DNA of 64,000 nucleotides from Linyphia triangularis (GCA_963978545.1 OZ021723.1:100844002-100908001); one strand, 5' to 3'. Positions 10,974 through 22,884 are shown, counted from the first letter of the stretch. Translations and numbers: made by a program. Notes: a model not told the origin generated them from the letters alone.

Positions 10974-11778
10974 ATCCTTTACATTAACTTCGATTTTGTG
11001 TGCATGCTTGTCGATGGCGGGCAAATCTGCGACAGCCTAACTAACCCCATTGACCTCACCCAATCGGTCTGAAACTTGGCAGATAGATTCGACGACAATG
11101 CATTTTTATCAAATTTCGAAGTCTGCGACTGTCACTAAAAGGTCGCTTTTACGGAATACTAATGAACAACTTGCCGTCATCTGATCGCACTGAAATAGCA
11201 TTTAACCGATCATTGAATTAACTCTTTCCTGTTGCCAAAATATTTTTAATAAATAATAAAAAATGTTTTAATCGGAATAAATAAAAGATATCTGGATGAG
11301 AGTGCATAAATTCGCATTCGTTTTTAATAAAATCAAATTTAAAAAGTAATTTACTGCATATTTTACCTATATTGTGTGTTTGCATCTAATTTTAAGTATT
11401 AAAAACAAGCATATGTTGCAAAAGAAACGACGCTATGTTAATGAATGTATAAATTGGCAATGCATATAAAGGATTTATATTAAAAGATTTGTTTTTTATG
11501 GTATTTTTGTTTTAATTTGAAAATCACTGCGTCCATCCTGATCAATTGGATAAATAGTTGAAAACTTTATTTTCTTTGTGTATGTTCGTGCTATGGACCT
11601 TCATCATTTGGGGTTATTGCGCATTCAATCGTTGATGCAGTCTGAAAAGTAATGAAAAGTCCTTATAGGAAAAAACTCCCAACTTCGTCACAATTATTTA
11701 GGGGGTTAAAAATGTTTTCTTTACTCTATAGATGCAATTGACAATAAATCGTAAAAGTTCTACAGTTTTATGTCTGTC
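10974..11778. other. Non-coding, nothing recognised
   Basis: About 800 bp, somewhat more mixed in composition around 11000-11160 and AT-rich after that. No feature supported. Confidence 0.5.
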
Positions 11779-12106
11779 CTATGATATTTCATTCACCATT
11801 GTTTACCAGTTGTTGAACTTTCCCCACTTTAACTGTCTAATTTTGTGGTTTTGGTGTTGAGAAAAACAAGGGGGCCTTGAATTTTGGAAACTAGCATAAT
11901 TAAGGCCATTTTCAAATTCATTTTTTATATAAATAGCACTTGTTACAACACATTTTAGTTTTTTCTGTTCTCTTACTGTTTAATTTTTATTCTATGAGAC
12001 TTCATTCATCGTTGTTCACCATTTGTTGAGCTATCCTGTTCCGCACTTAAACTATGTTTAATTTTGTGTTTATGGTGTTGAGAAAACCAGCATTGTTAAG
12101 GCCATT
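11779..12106. repeat. Diverged direct duplication, period ~212 bp
   Basis: Copy 1 (about 11779-11912) and copy 2 (about 11991-12106) share the same ordered blocks: ctatga, ttcattca, gtt-acca, ttgttga, taattttgtg, tggtgttgagaaaa and ttaaggccatttt. The copies differ by many substitutions and small indels. It lies just upstream of the ~118-bp tandem repeat and may be part of the same locally unstable region. Confidence 0.65.
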
Positions 12107-12137
12107 TTAGTCGTTTTTAAACTATGAAAACTTGTTT

Positions 12138-12790
12138 AATTCTGATCATCCAGTCCTTATTAACTTATCAACTGATTCACTTAGCTACAATAAAAAAAAA
12201 ACAAGTTGGGGTTGCAATAAAATAGTATTTTGAATCATTTTAAAATTAATTGCATTTGTCGAATTCTGATCATCCAGTCCTTATTAAATGATTATAGTTT
12301 ACTTAGTTACAATTAAAATATAAGTTGGGGTTACAATAAAAAAGTATTCAATCCTTTTTAAATAAATAGCATTTGACGAATTCTGATCATCCAGTCCTTA
12401 TTAACTTGCACTCTTATCAACTGATTATAGCAATTAGCTAACTATGATTAAAATATTGAGTTGAAGCAAATATCAAAAAATATTATGATATTAATGCTTT
12501 TTTAACAAGCTCGGTGGCTTTATTTGTAGTGTAAAATACTTGGTGTTTGAATGTTTAAATTTTAAGGTTTGCTTTCTCTGATGATCCAGTCCTTATTAAC
12601 TTATCAACTGATTTACTTAGCTACAATTAAAAAAATGAGTTGGGGTTGCAATAAAAAAGTATTGAGTCATTTTTAAATTAATTGCATTTGTCAAATTCTG
12701 ATCATCCAGTCCTTATTCAATGATTATAGTTTACCTAGTTACAATTAAAATATAAGTTGGTTACAATAAAAATGTATTCAGTCCTAAAAA
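12138..12790. repeat. Tandem repeat of a ~118-124 bp unit, about five copies
   Basis: The landmark tctgatcatccagtccttat recurs with starts near 12138, 12262, 12379, 12577 (tctgatgatc variant) and 12694. Spacings are 124, 117, about 198 and about 117 bp, so one unit near 12379-12576 carries roughly 80 extra bp. Following blocks recur in the same order: acttatcaactgatt, cttagctacaat, agttggggttgcaataaaa, agtatt, and a attgcatttgtc-type end. It is a small AT-rich minisatellite unrelated in sequence to the large satellite on the right. Confidence 0.8.
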
Positions 12791-13392
12791 GTATTCAAAA
12801 ATAAATTTAGTCGTGGAAAACAAAAATAATTTAAGGACAAACTAATTTAATAAAATTCTGAGTTGTTTTTATCGTTTATCAAGGCAAAGTTAAAAAACAA
12901 ACAAAAAAACAAGTATGTGTAATGTTGAGATCAACTTGAGGTATTTTAAATGTAGTAATCAAGCTGATAGTTCAATCTTTATTTCTTATCTTTATCAGCT
13001 GAACACATTGCTGAGGAACTGAGTGATATTGATTTGAACACTGTTTATTTGCAAAATAACTTGCTTTAATTTTTATAACTTTTCTTTATACAGATATTTT
13101 GCATGATTTTTATGAAATAGTGGATTAAATGTGAAGAAATTGTCGAATCAAATTTGAGATTGCTTTAAATGAAAAATATATAAGTAAGCTGTTAAATTTA
13201 AAAAAAAAAAAAAAAAGTGACATGATTTTGTATTTTTAAGGATATAGTGTTGTTGAAGATGTATGGACAATTCGTATTAAGCCAGCATTCTAGTGAAACA
13301 TTTGTAGGTTATTTAATCTTAGTCTCAGAATTTGTTGTAATTTATTTGACTTCGTTTTATTTTTAAATTTTTTTTTTTCTAAGCCATTAAAG
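12791..13392. other. Non-coding, nothing recognised
   Basis: AT-rich sequence including an A17 tract near 13200-13216. No gene or RNA feature seen. Confidence 0.5.
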
Positions 13393-13406
13393 CCCCCCCC
13401 CCCCCC
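13393..13406. repeat. C14 homopolymer
   Basis: Fourteen consecutive C residues flanked by AT-rich sequence. Length may be affected by sequencing error. Confidence 0.8.
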
Positions 13407-13661
13407 AATTTTCTTTTCAATCATTCGGAAAACAAATTTTTAATGTTCAATTAAATTTTGAGCTTCTTTTTATACTGCTTCTAAAAATAAAAATTCTAAC
13501 TCAATGTTTTCTTTTTTTTTCTCTTAATTTTTCTTATAACAAGATACCCTTATTTTGTAACGAAACTCTTACTTGAAAAAATCTCCGCTGTTAGAAAACG
13601 CAATTCATAAATTTAATAAATAGAAATGTCGTGATGCGATACTTCCAACCATAGAAATTTT

Positions 13662-13674
13662 CCACAGTATTTGG
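13662..13674 (+). repeat. Target-site duplication of short retroposed element, left copy
   Basis: ccacagtatttgg, identical to 13732-13744. Confidence 0.88.
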
Positions 13675-13731
13675 TGGCGCAGCATAGCTAACATTGGCTC
13701 TTGTGCTATAAAAAACCACTTAACCAACCAA
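13675..13731 (+). mobile_element. 57-bp retroposed element with AACC tail and 13-bp target duplication
   Basis: A 57-bp insertion between two perfect 13-bp copies of ccacagtatttgg (13662-13674 and 13732-13744). It starts tggcgcagcatag and ends in a microsatellite-like aaccaaccaa tail. The tail type and a ttgtgc-ataaaaa block are shared with the 3' part of the tRNA-derived SINE at 4113-4292, suggesting the same LINE machinery mobilised both. A related, older copy is at 6872-6928. At 57 bp it is probably 5'-truncated, but both copies start at nearly the same point, so a genuinely tiny element is possible. Confidence 0.75.
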
Positions 13732-13744
13732 CCACAGTATTTGG
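13732..13744 (+). repeat. Target-site duplication of short retroposed element, right copy
   Basis: ccacagtatttgg, identical to 13662-13674. Confidence 0.88.
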
Positions 13745-13767
13745 ACGCATTCATTCGAAACATTTAA

Positions 13768-13966
13768 ACCCTTTGTACTCGAGGCCTTTTTCGAGCAGAG
13801 GTACCAGCAACTCGAAGTTTCAAGGCATTTTTGGTTCAGTCCGCTTCATAGGAACTAAACACAGTCATTGGCCTTGCATCGAATTCCCGCATCAAACCTA
13901 GTGGTCCTCTCGAGTTGCGGCATCCAATCATGTGGTGCCTGAGAGGCGCCGCTCGAGCGCGAAGGG
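13768..13966. mobile_element. TTAA-flanked piggyBac-like MITE, copy B
   Basis: A 199-bp element between TTAA at 13764-13767 and TTAA at 13967-13970. The left end is ACCCTTTGTACTCGAG (one extra A before CCC) and the right end reads inward as CCCTTCGCGCTCGAG, a good inverted repeat. It is notably GC-richer than its surroundings and better preserved at its termini than copy A (10786-10969), with which it shares most of its interior in the same orientation. It lies only 23 bp from the target duplication of the short retroposed element and about 165 bp from the sequence gap at the satellite edge. Confidence 0.82.
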
Positions 13967-14135
13967 TTAATAAAGTAAATTTGAAGGTGTCTTTTTTAAA
14001 CTGACTTTCTCACCAAATTAGATGTTAAGATAAATTGTAGAATTTTGACGTTTGATAAAAATATATTCAGTTTTACGGGAATAGAGTGAGCAATATTTTA
14101 CATAATTTGTGAATTTGACAGATGTCATTTTGAGG

Positions 14136-14335
14136 NNNNNNNNNNNNNNNNNNNNNNNNNNNNNNNNNNNNNNNNNNNNNNNNNNNNNNNNNNNNNNNNN
14201 NNNNNNNNNNNNNNNNNNNNNNNNNNNNNNNNNNNNNNNNNNNNNNNNNNNNNNNNNNNNNNNNNNNNNNNNNNNNNNNNNNNNNNNNNNNNNNNNNNNN
14301 NNNNNNNNNNNNNNNNNNNNNNNNNNNNNNNNNNN
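14136..14335. other. Assembly gap of exactly 200 N
   Basis: A run of 200 N exactly at the transition from flank to satellite array. The round length suggests a placeholder for a gap of unknown size. The true boundary between the flank and the first satellite monomer is therefore not visible, and satellite or other sequence may be missing here. Confidence 0.97.
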
Positions 14336-14340
14336 TATAA

Positions 14341-17300
14341 AAGCTTCAATTTCGCCGAAGGAAAAAAATTGAGATTTTTACTTTTTGAAAAATAATTCAT
14401 TGAATATCGTCCCCCATGTACTTTCAATACGTGAAATTTGCATTTCTTGACATTGAGCAGTAAAATGTAGTTATAATGACGATTTGATTGTGGAAATTGA
14501 TTGGGGTGATGATTTTTATGACACAAGGTGCAAAAAGATCGTAAAAATTTGAAAATTGAAATTTCCTATACAATTATCATGGGGAAAATGAAAATTATTT
14601 AAACTGCACAGATTTGGACCAACCTTTGACCATCTTCACATTTTTTTTATGCTATAAATTTGGAAATGTAGATTCTAATATATAAAAGCTTCAATTTCGC
14701 CAAAGGAAAAAAAATTGAGATTTTTACTTTTTGAAAAATAATTCATTGAATATCGTCCCCCATGTACTTTCAATACGTGAAATTTGCATTTCTTGACATT
14801 GAGCAGTAAAATGTAGTTATAATGACGATTCGATTGTGGAAATTGATTGGGGTGATGATTTTTATGACACAAGGTGCAAAAAGATCGTAAAATTTCGAAA
14901 ATTGCAAATTTTGAAATTTCCTATACATTTAACATGGGAAATTTGAAAATGAAAAATATTTAAACTGCACAGATTTGGACCAACCTTTGACCATCTTCAC
15001 ATTTTTTTTATGTTATAAATTTGGAATTGGAGATTCCAATATATAAAAGCTTCAATTTCGCCAAAGGAAAAAAAATTGAGATTTTTACTTTTTGAAAGAT
15101 AATTCATTGAATATCGTCCCCCACGTACTTTCAATACGTGAAATTTGCATTTCTTGACATTGAGCAGTAAAATGTAATTATAATGACGATTTGATTGTGG
15201 AAATTGATTGGGGTGATGATTTTTATGACACAAGGTGCAAAAAGATCGTAAAATTTTGAAAATTGAAATTTCCTATACAATTATCATGGGGAAAATGGAA
15301 AATGAAAATTATTTAAACTGCACAGATTTGGACCAACCTTTGACCATCTTCACATTTTTTTTATGCTATAAATTTGGAAATGTAGATTCTAATATATAAA
15401 AGCTTCAATTTCGCCAAAGGAAAAAAAATTGAGATTTTTACTTTTTGAAAAATATTGAATATCGTCCCCCATGTACTTTCAATACGTGAAATTTGCATTT
15501 CTTGACATTGAGCAGTAAAATGTAGTTATAATGACGATTCGATTGTGGAAATTGATTGGGGTGATGATTTTTATGACACAAGGTGCAAAAAGGTCGTAAA
15601 ATTTCGAAAATTGCAAAGTTTGAAATTTCCTATACATTTAACATGGGAAATTTGAAAATGAAAAATATTTAAACTGCACAGATTTGGACCAACCTTTGAC
15701 CATCTTCACATTTTTTTTATGTTATAAATTTGGAATTGGAGATTCCAATATATAAAAGCTTCAATTTCGCCAAAGGAAAAAAATTGAGATTTTTACTTTT
15801 TGAAAGATAATTCATTGAATATCGTCCCCCACGTACTTTCAATACGTGAAATTTGCATTTCTTGACATTGAGCAGTAAAATGTAGTTATAATGACGATTT
15901 GATTGTGGAAATTGATTGGGGTGATGATTTTTATGACACAAGGTGCAAAAAGATCGTAAAATTTCGAAAATTGCAAAGTTTGAAATTTCCTATACAATTA
16001 ACATGGGGAAAATTGAAAATGAAAAATATTTAAACTGCACATATTTGGACCAACCTTTGACCATCTTCACATTTTTTTTATGCTATAAATTTGGAAATGG
16101 AGATTCTAATATATAAAAGCTTCAATTTCGCCAAAGGAAAAAAAATTGAGATTTTTACTTTTTGAAAAATATTGAATATCGTCCCCCATGTACTTTCAAT
16201 ACGTGAAATTTGCATTTCTTGACATTGAGCAGTAAAATGTAGTTATAATGACGATTCGATTGTGGAAATTGATTGGGGTGATGATTTTTATGACACAAGG
16301 TGCAAAAAGATCGTAAAATTTCGAAAATTGCAAAGTTTGAAATTTCCTATACATTTAACATGGGAAATTTGAAAATGAAAAATATTTAAACTGCACAGAT
16401 TTGGACCAACCTTTGACCATCTTCACATTTTTTTTATGTTATAAATTTGGAATTGGAGATTCCAATATATAAAAGCTTCAATTTCGCCAAAGGAAAAAAA
16501 TTGAGATTTTTACTTTTTGAAAGATAATTCATTGAATATCGTCCCCCACGTACTTTCAATACGTGAAATTTGCATTTCTTGACATTGAGCAGTAAAATGT
16601 AGTTATAATGACGATTTGATTGTGGAAATTGATTGGGGTGATGATTTTTATGACACAAGGTGCAAAAAGATCGTAAAATTTCGAAAATTGCAAAGTTTGA
16701 AATTTCCTATACAATTAACATGGGGAAAATTGAAAATGAAAAATATTTAAACTGCACATATTTGGACCAACCTTTGACCATCTTCACATTTTTTTTATGC
16801 TATAAATTTGGAAATGGAGATTCTAATATATAAAAGCTTCAATTTCGCCAAAGGAAAAAAAATTGAGATTTTTACTTTTTGAAAAATATTGAATATCGTC
16901 CCCCATGTACTTTCAATACGTGAAATTTGCATTTCTTGACATTGAGCAGTAAAATGTAGTTATAATGACGATTCGATTGTGGAAATTGATTGGGGTGATG
17001 ATTTTTATGACACAAGGTGCAAAAAGATCGTAAAATTTCGAAAATTGCAAAGTTTGAAATTTCCTATACATTTAACATGGGAAATTTGAAAATGAAAAAT
17101 ATTTAAACTGCACAGATTTGGACCAACCTTTGACCATCTTCACATTTTTTTTATGTTATAAATTTGGAATTGGAGATTCCAATATATAAAAGCTTCAATT
17201 TCGCCAAAGGAAAAAAAATTGAGATTTTTACTTTTTGAAAGATAATTCATTGAATATCGTCCCCCACGTACTTTCAATACGTGAAATTTGCATTTCTTGA

Positions 17301-17541
17301 CATTAAACAGTAAAATGTAGTTATAATGACGATTTGATTGTGGAAATTGATTGGGGTGATGATTTTTATGACACAAGGTGCAAAAAGATCGTAAAATTTT
17401 GAAAATTGAAATTTCCTATACAATTATCATGGGGAAAATGGAAAATGAAAATTATTTAAACTGCACAGATTTGGACCAACCTTTGACCATCTTCACATTT
17501 TTTTATGCTATAAATTTGGAAATGGAGATTCTAATATATAA
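14341..17541. repeat. Array-edge block of alternating e/d monomers (717-bp dimers)
   Basis: AAGCTT anchors and types: 14341 (partial, with ccgaagg instead of ccaaagg), e 14686, d 15047, e-del 15400, d 15756, e-del 16117, d 16473, e-del 16834, d 17190. The e-del monomers lack 5 bp in the aaaaataattcattgaat stretch, giving aaaaatattgaat. Successive dimers repeat at 717 bp (15400 to 16117 to 16834; 15756 to 16473 to 17190). This simple two-monomer pattern and the deletion occur only next to the array edge; the interior is built from longer modules. Confidence 0.9.
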
Positions 17542-18401
17542 AAGCTTCAATTTCGCCAAAGGAAAAAAAATTGAGATTTTTACTTTTTGAAAAATAATTC
17601 ATTGAATATCGTCCCCCATGTATTTTCAATACGTGAAATTTCCATTTCTTGACATTGAGCAGTAAAATGTAGTTATAATGACGATTCGATTGTGGAAATT
17701 GATTGGGGTGATGATTTTTATGACACAAGGTGTAAAAAGATTGTGAAAATTGAAAAATTTGAAATTTCCCATACAATTAACATGGGAAAATTAATGATGA
17801 AAAACTTTTAAACTGCACAGATTTGGACCAACCTTTGACCATCTTCACATTTTTTTTATGCTATAAATTTGGAAATGGAGATTCTAATATATAAAAGCTT
17901 CAATTTCGCCAAAGGAAAAAAAATTGAGATTTTTACTTTTTGAAAAATAATTCATTGAATATCGTCCCCCATGTACTTTCAATACGTGAAATTTGCATTT
18001 CTTGACATTGAGCAGTAAAATGTAGTTATAATGACGATTCGATTGTGGAAATTGATTGGGGTGATGATTTTTATGACACAAGGTGCAAAAAGATCGTAAA
18101 ATTTCGAAAATTGCAAAGTTTGAAATTTCCTATACATTTAACATGGGAAATTTGAAAATGAAAAATATTTAAACTGCACAGATTTGGACCAACCTTTGAC
18201 CATCTTCACATTTTTTTTATGTTATAAATTTGGAATTGGAGATTCCAATATATAAAAGCTTCAATTTCGCCAAAGGAAAAAAAATTGAGATTTTTACTTT
18301 TTGAAAGATAATTCATTGAATATCGTCCCCCACGTACTTTCAATACGTGAAATTTGCATTTCTTGACATTGAGCAGTAAAATGTAGTTATAATGACGATT
18401 T
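17542..18401. repeat. Transitional satellite monomers a-e-d before the duplicated block
   Basis: Anchors a 17542, e 17895, d 18256. They lead into b and c at 18618 and 18971 and so resemble the start of an a-e-d-b-c module. The first difference from the corresponding position 21,705 bp downstream (t at 18401 against c at 40106) marks the left limit of the giant duplication. Confidence 0.85.
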
Positions 18402-20045
18402 GATTGTGGAAATTGATTGGGGTGATGATTTTTATGACACAAGGTGCAAAAAGATCGTAAAATTTCGAAAATTGCAAAGTTTGAAATTTCCTATACAATT
18501 AACATGGGGAAAATTGAAAATGAAAAATATTTAAACTGCACATATTTGGACCAACCTTTGACCATCTTCACATTTTTTTTATGCTATAAATTTGGAAATG
18601 GAGATTCTAATATATAAAAGCTTCAATTTCGCCAAAGGAAAAAAAATTGAGATTTTTACTTTTTGAAAAATAATTCATTGAATATCGTCCCCCATGTACT
18701 TTCAATACGTGAAATTTGCATTTCTTGACATTGAGCAGTAAAATGTAGTTATAATGACGATTCGATTGTGGAAATTGATTGGGGTGATGATTTTTGTGAC
18801 ACAATGTGCAAAAAGATTGTGAAAATTGAAAAATTTGAAATTTCCCATACAATTAAAATGGGAAAATTAAAGATGAAAAACTTTTAAACCGAACAGATTT
18901 GGACCAAACTTTGACCACCTTCGCATTTTTTTTATGTTAAAAAATTGGAAATGTAGATTCTCCAATATAAAAGCTTCAATTTCGCCAAAGGAAAAAAAAT
19001 TGAGATTTTTACTTTTTGAAAAATAATTCATTGAATATCGTCCCCCATGTATTTTCAATACGTGAAATTTGCATTTCTTGACATTGAGCAGTAAAATGTA
19101 GTTATAATGACGATTCGATTGTGGAAATTGATTGGGGTGATGATTTTTATGACACAAGGTGCAAAAAGATCGTAAATTTTCGAAAATTGCAAAGTTTGAA
19201 ATTTCCTATACATTTAACATGGGAAATTTGAAAATGAAAAATATTTAAACTGCACAGATTTGGACTAACCTTTGACCATCTTCACATTTTTTTTATGCTA
19301 TAAATTTGGAAATGGAGATTCTAATATATAAAAGCTTCAATTTCGCCAAAGGAAAAAAAATTGAGATTTTTACTTTTTGAAAAATAATTCATTGAATATC
19401 GTCCCCCATGTATTTTCAATACGTGAAATTTCCATTTCTTGACATTGAGCAGTAAAATGTAGTTATAATGACGATTCGATTGTGGAAATTGATTGGGGTG
19501 ATGATTTTTATGACACAAGGTGTAAAAAGATTGTGAAAATTGAAAAATTTGAAATTTCCCATACAATTAACATGGGAAAATTAATGATGAAAAACTTTTA
19601 AACTGCACAGATTTGGACCAACCTTTGACCATCTTCACATTTTTTTTATGCTATAAATTTGGAAATGGAGATTCGCCTATATAAAAGCTTCAATTTCGCC
19701 AAAGGAAAAAAAATTGAGATTTTTACTTTTTGAAAAATAATTCATTGAATATCGTCCCCCATGTACTTTCAATACGTGAAATTTGCATTTCTTGACATTG
19801 AGCAGTAAAATGTAGTTATAATGACGATTCGATTGTGGAAATTGATTGGGGTGATGATTTTTATGACACAAGGTGCAAAAAGATCGTAAATTTTCGAAAA
19901 TTGCAAAGTTTGAAATTTCCTATACATTTAACATGGGAAATTTGAAAATGAAAAATATTACAACTGCACAGATTTGGACTAACCTTTGACCATCTTCACA
20001 TTTTTTTTATGCTATAAATTTGGAAATGGAGATTCTAATATATAA

Positions 20046-22884
20046 AAGCTTCAATTTCGCCAAAGGAAAAAAAATTGAGATTTTTACTTTTTGAAAAATA
20101 ATTCATTGAATATCGTCCCCCATGTATTTTCAATACGTGAAATTTGCATTTCTTGACATTGAGCAGTAAAATGTAGTTATAATGACGATTTGATTGTGGA
20201 AATTGATTATTGTGATGATTTTTATGACACAAGGTGCAAAAAGATCGTAAAATTTTGAAAATTGAAATTTCCTATACAATTATCATGGGGAAAATGGAAA
20301 ATGAAAATTATTTAAACTGCACAGATTTGGACCAACCTTTGACCATCTTCACATTTTTTTATGCTATAAATTTGGAAATGGAGATTCTAATATATAAAAG
20401 CTTCAATTTCGCCAAAGGAAAAAAAATTGAGATTTTTACTTTTTGAAAAATAATTCATTGAATATCGTCCCCCATGTATTTTCAATACGTGAAATTTCCA
20501 TTTCTTGACATTGAGCAGTAAAATGTAGTTATAATGACGATTCGATTGTGGAAATTGATTGGGGTGATGATTTTTATGACACAAGGTGTAAAAAGATTGT
20601 GAAAATTGAAAAATTTGAAATTTCCCATACAATTAACATGGGAAAATTAATGATGAAAAACTTTTAAACTGCACAGATTTGGACCAACCTTTGACCATCT
20701 TCACATTTTTTTTATGCTATAAATTTGGAAATGGAGATTCTAATATATAAAAGCTTCAATTTCGCCAAAGGAAAAAAAATTGAGATTTTTACTTTTTGAA
20801 AAATAATTCATTGAATATCGTCCCCCATGTACTTTCAATACGTGAAATTTGCATTTCTTGACATTGAGCAGTAAAATGTAGTTATAATGACGATTTGATT
20901 GTGGAAATTGATTGGGGTGATGATTTTTATGACACAAGGTGCAAAAAGATCGTAAAATTTTGAAAATTGAAATTTCCTATACAATTATCATGGGGAAAAT
21001 GGAAAATGAAAATTATTTAAACTGCACAGATTTGGACCAACCTTTGACCATCTTCACATTTTTTTTATGTTATAAATTTGGAATTGGAGATTCCAATATA
21101 TAAAAGCTTCAATTTCGCCAAAGGAAAAAAAATTGAGATTTTTACTTTTTGAAAGATAATTCATTGAATATCGTCCCCCACGTACTTTCAATACGTGAAA
21201 TTTGCATTTCTTGACATTAAGCAGTAAAATGTAGTTATAATGACGATTCGATTGTGGAAATTGATTGGGGTGATGATTTTTATGACACAAGGTGCAAAAA
21301 GATCGTAAAATTTCGAAAATTGCAAAGTTTGAAATTTCCTATACATTTAACATGGGAAATTTGAAAATGAAAAATATTTCAACTGCACAGATTTGGACTA
21401 ACCTTTGACCATCTTCACATTTTTTTTATGCTATAAATTTGGAAATGGAGATTCTAATATATAAAAGCTTCAATTTCGCCAAAGGAAAAAAAATTGAGAT
21501 TTTTACTTTTTGAAAAATAATTCATTGAATATCGTCCCCCATGTATTTTCAATACGTGAAATTTGCATTTCTTGACATTGAGCAGTAAAATGTAGTTATA
21601 ATGACGATTTGATTGTGGAAATTGATTATTGTGATGATTTTTATGACACAAGGTGCAAAAAGATCGTAAAATTTTGAAAATTGAAATTTCCTATACAATT
21701 ATCATGGGGAAAATGGAAAATGAAAATTATTTAAACTGCACAGATTTGGACCAACCTTTGACCATCTTCACATTTTTTTATGCTATAAATTTGGAAATGG
21801 AGATTCTAATATATAAAAGCTTCAATTTCGCCAAAGGAAAAAAAATTGAGATTTTTACTTTTTGAAAAATAATTCATTGAATATCGTCCCCCATGTATTT
21901 TCAATACGTGAAATTTCCATTTCTTGACATTGAGCAGTAAAATGTAGTTATAATGACGATTCGATTGTGGAAATTGATTGGGGTGATGATTTTTATGACA
22001 CAAGGTGTAAAAAGATTGTGAAAATTGAAAAATTTGAAATTTCCCATACAATTAACATGGGAAAATTAATGATGAAAAACTTTTAAACTGCACAGATTTG
22101 GACCAACCTTTGACCATCTTCACATTTTTTTTATGCTATAAATTTGGAAATGGAGATTCTAATATATAAAAGCTTCAATTTCGCCAAAGGAAAAAAAATT
22201 GAGATTTTTACTTTTTGAAAAATAATTCATTGAATATCGTCCCCCATGTACTTTCAATACGTGAAATTTGCATTTCTTGACATTGAGCAGTAAAATGTAG
22301 TTATAATGACGATTTGATTGTGGAAATTGATTGGGGTGATGATTTTTATGACACAAGGTGCAAAAAGATCGTAAAATTTTGAAAATTGAAATTTCCTATA
22401 CAATTATCATGGGGAAAATGGAAAATGAAAATTATTTAAACTGCACAGATTTGGACCAACCTTTGACCATCTTCACATTTTTTTTATGTTATAAATTTGG
22501 AATTGGAGATTCCAATATATAAAAGCTTCAATTTCGCCAAAGGAAAAAAAATTGAGATTTTTACTTTTTGAAAGATAATTCATTGAATATCGTCCCCCAC
22601 GTACTTTCAATACGTGAAATTTGCATTTCTTGACATTAAGCAGTAAAATGTAGTTATAATGACGATTCGATTGTGGAAATTGATTGGGGTGATGATTTTT
22701 ATGACACAAGGTGCAAAAAGATCGTAAAATTTCGAAAATTGCAAAGTTTGAAATTTCCTATACAATTAACATGGGGAAAATTGAAAATGAAAAATATTTA
22801 AACTGCACATATTTGGACCAACCTTTGACCATCTTCACATTTTTTTTATGCTATAAATTTGGAAATGGAGATTCTAATATATAA
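20046..22884. repeat. Four-monomer higher-order module g-a-e-d, two copies, period 1419 bp
   Basis: Units start at 20046 and 21465 (anchors of g) with identical type order g, a, e, d and matching spacings. The g monomer has gattattgtgatg where others have gattggggtgatg. The same pair recurs 21,705 bp downstream at 41751 and 43170. The pattern breaks at 22885, where b replaces the next g. Confidence 0.88.

Noticed and set aside
10788..11024. A 78-codon reverse ORF as a real gene
   Set aside because: It overlaps MITE copy A and its flank. Similar broken frames occur in copy B; it is a by-product of the repeat.
14109..14526. ORFs spanning the N gap on both strands
   Set aside because: They are open only because N codons are not stops; there is no sequence evidence within the gap.
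14686..14710. CENP-B box in the satellite core (tttcgccaaaggaaaaa)
   Set aside because: It matches the required TTCG and the central A but lacks the essential CGGG; only about 7 of 17 positions agree with the consensus.
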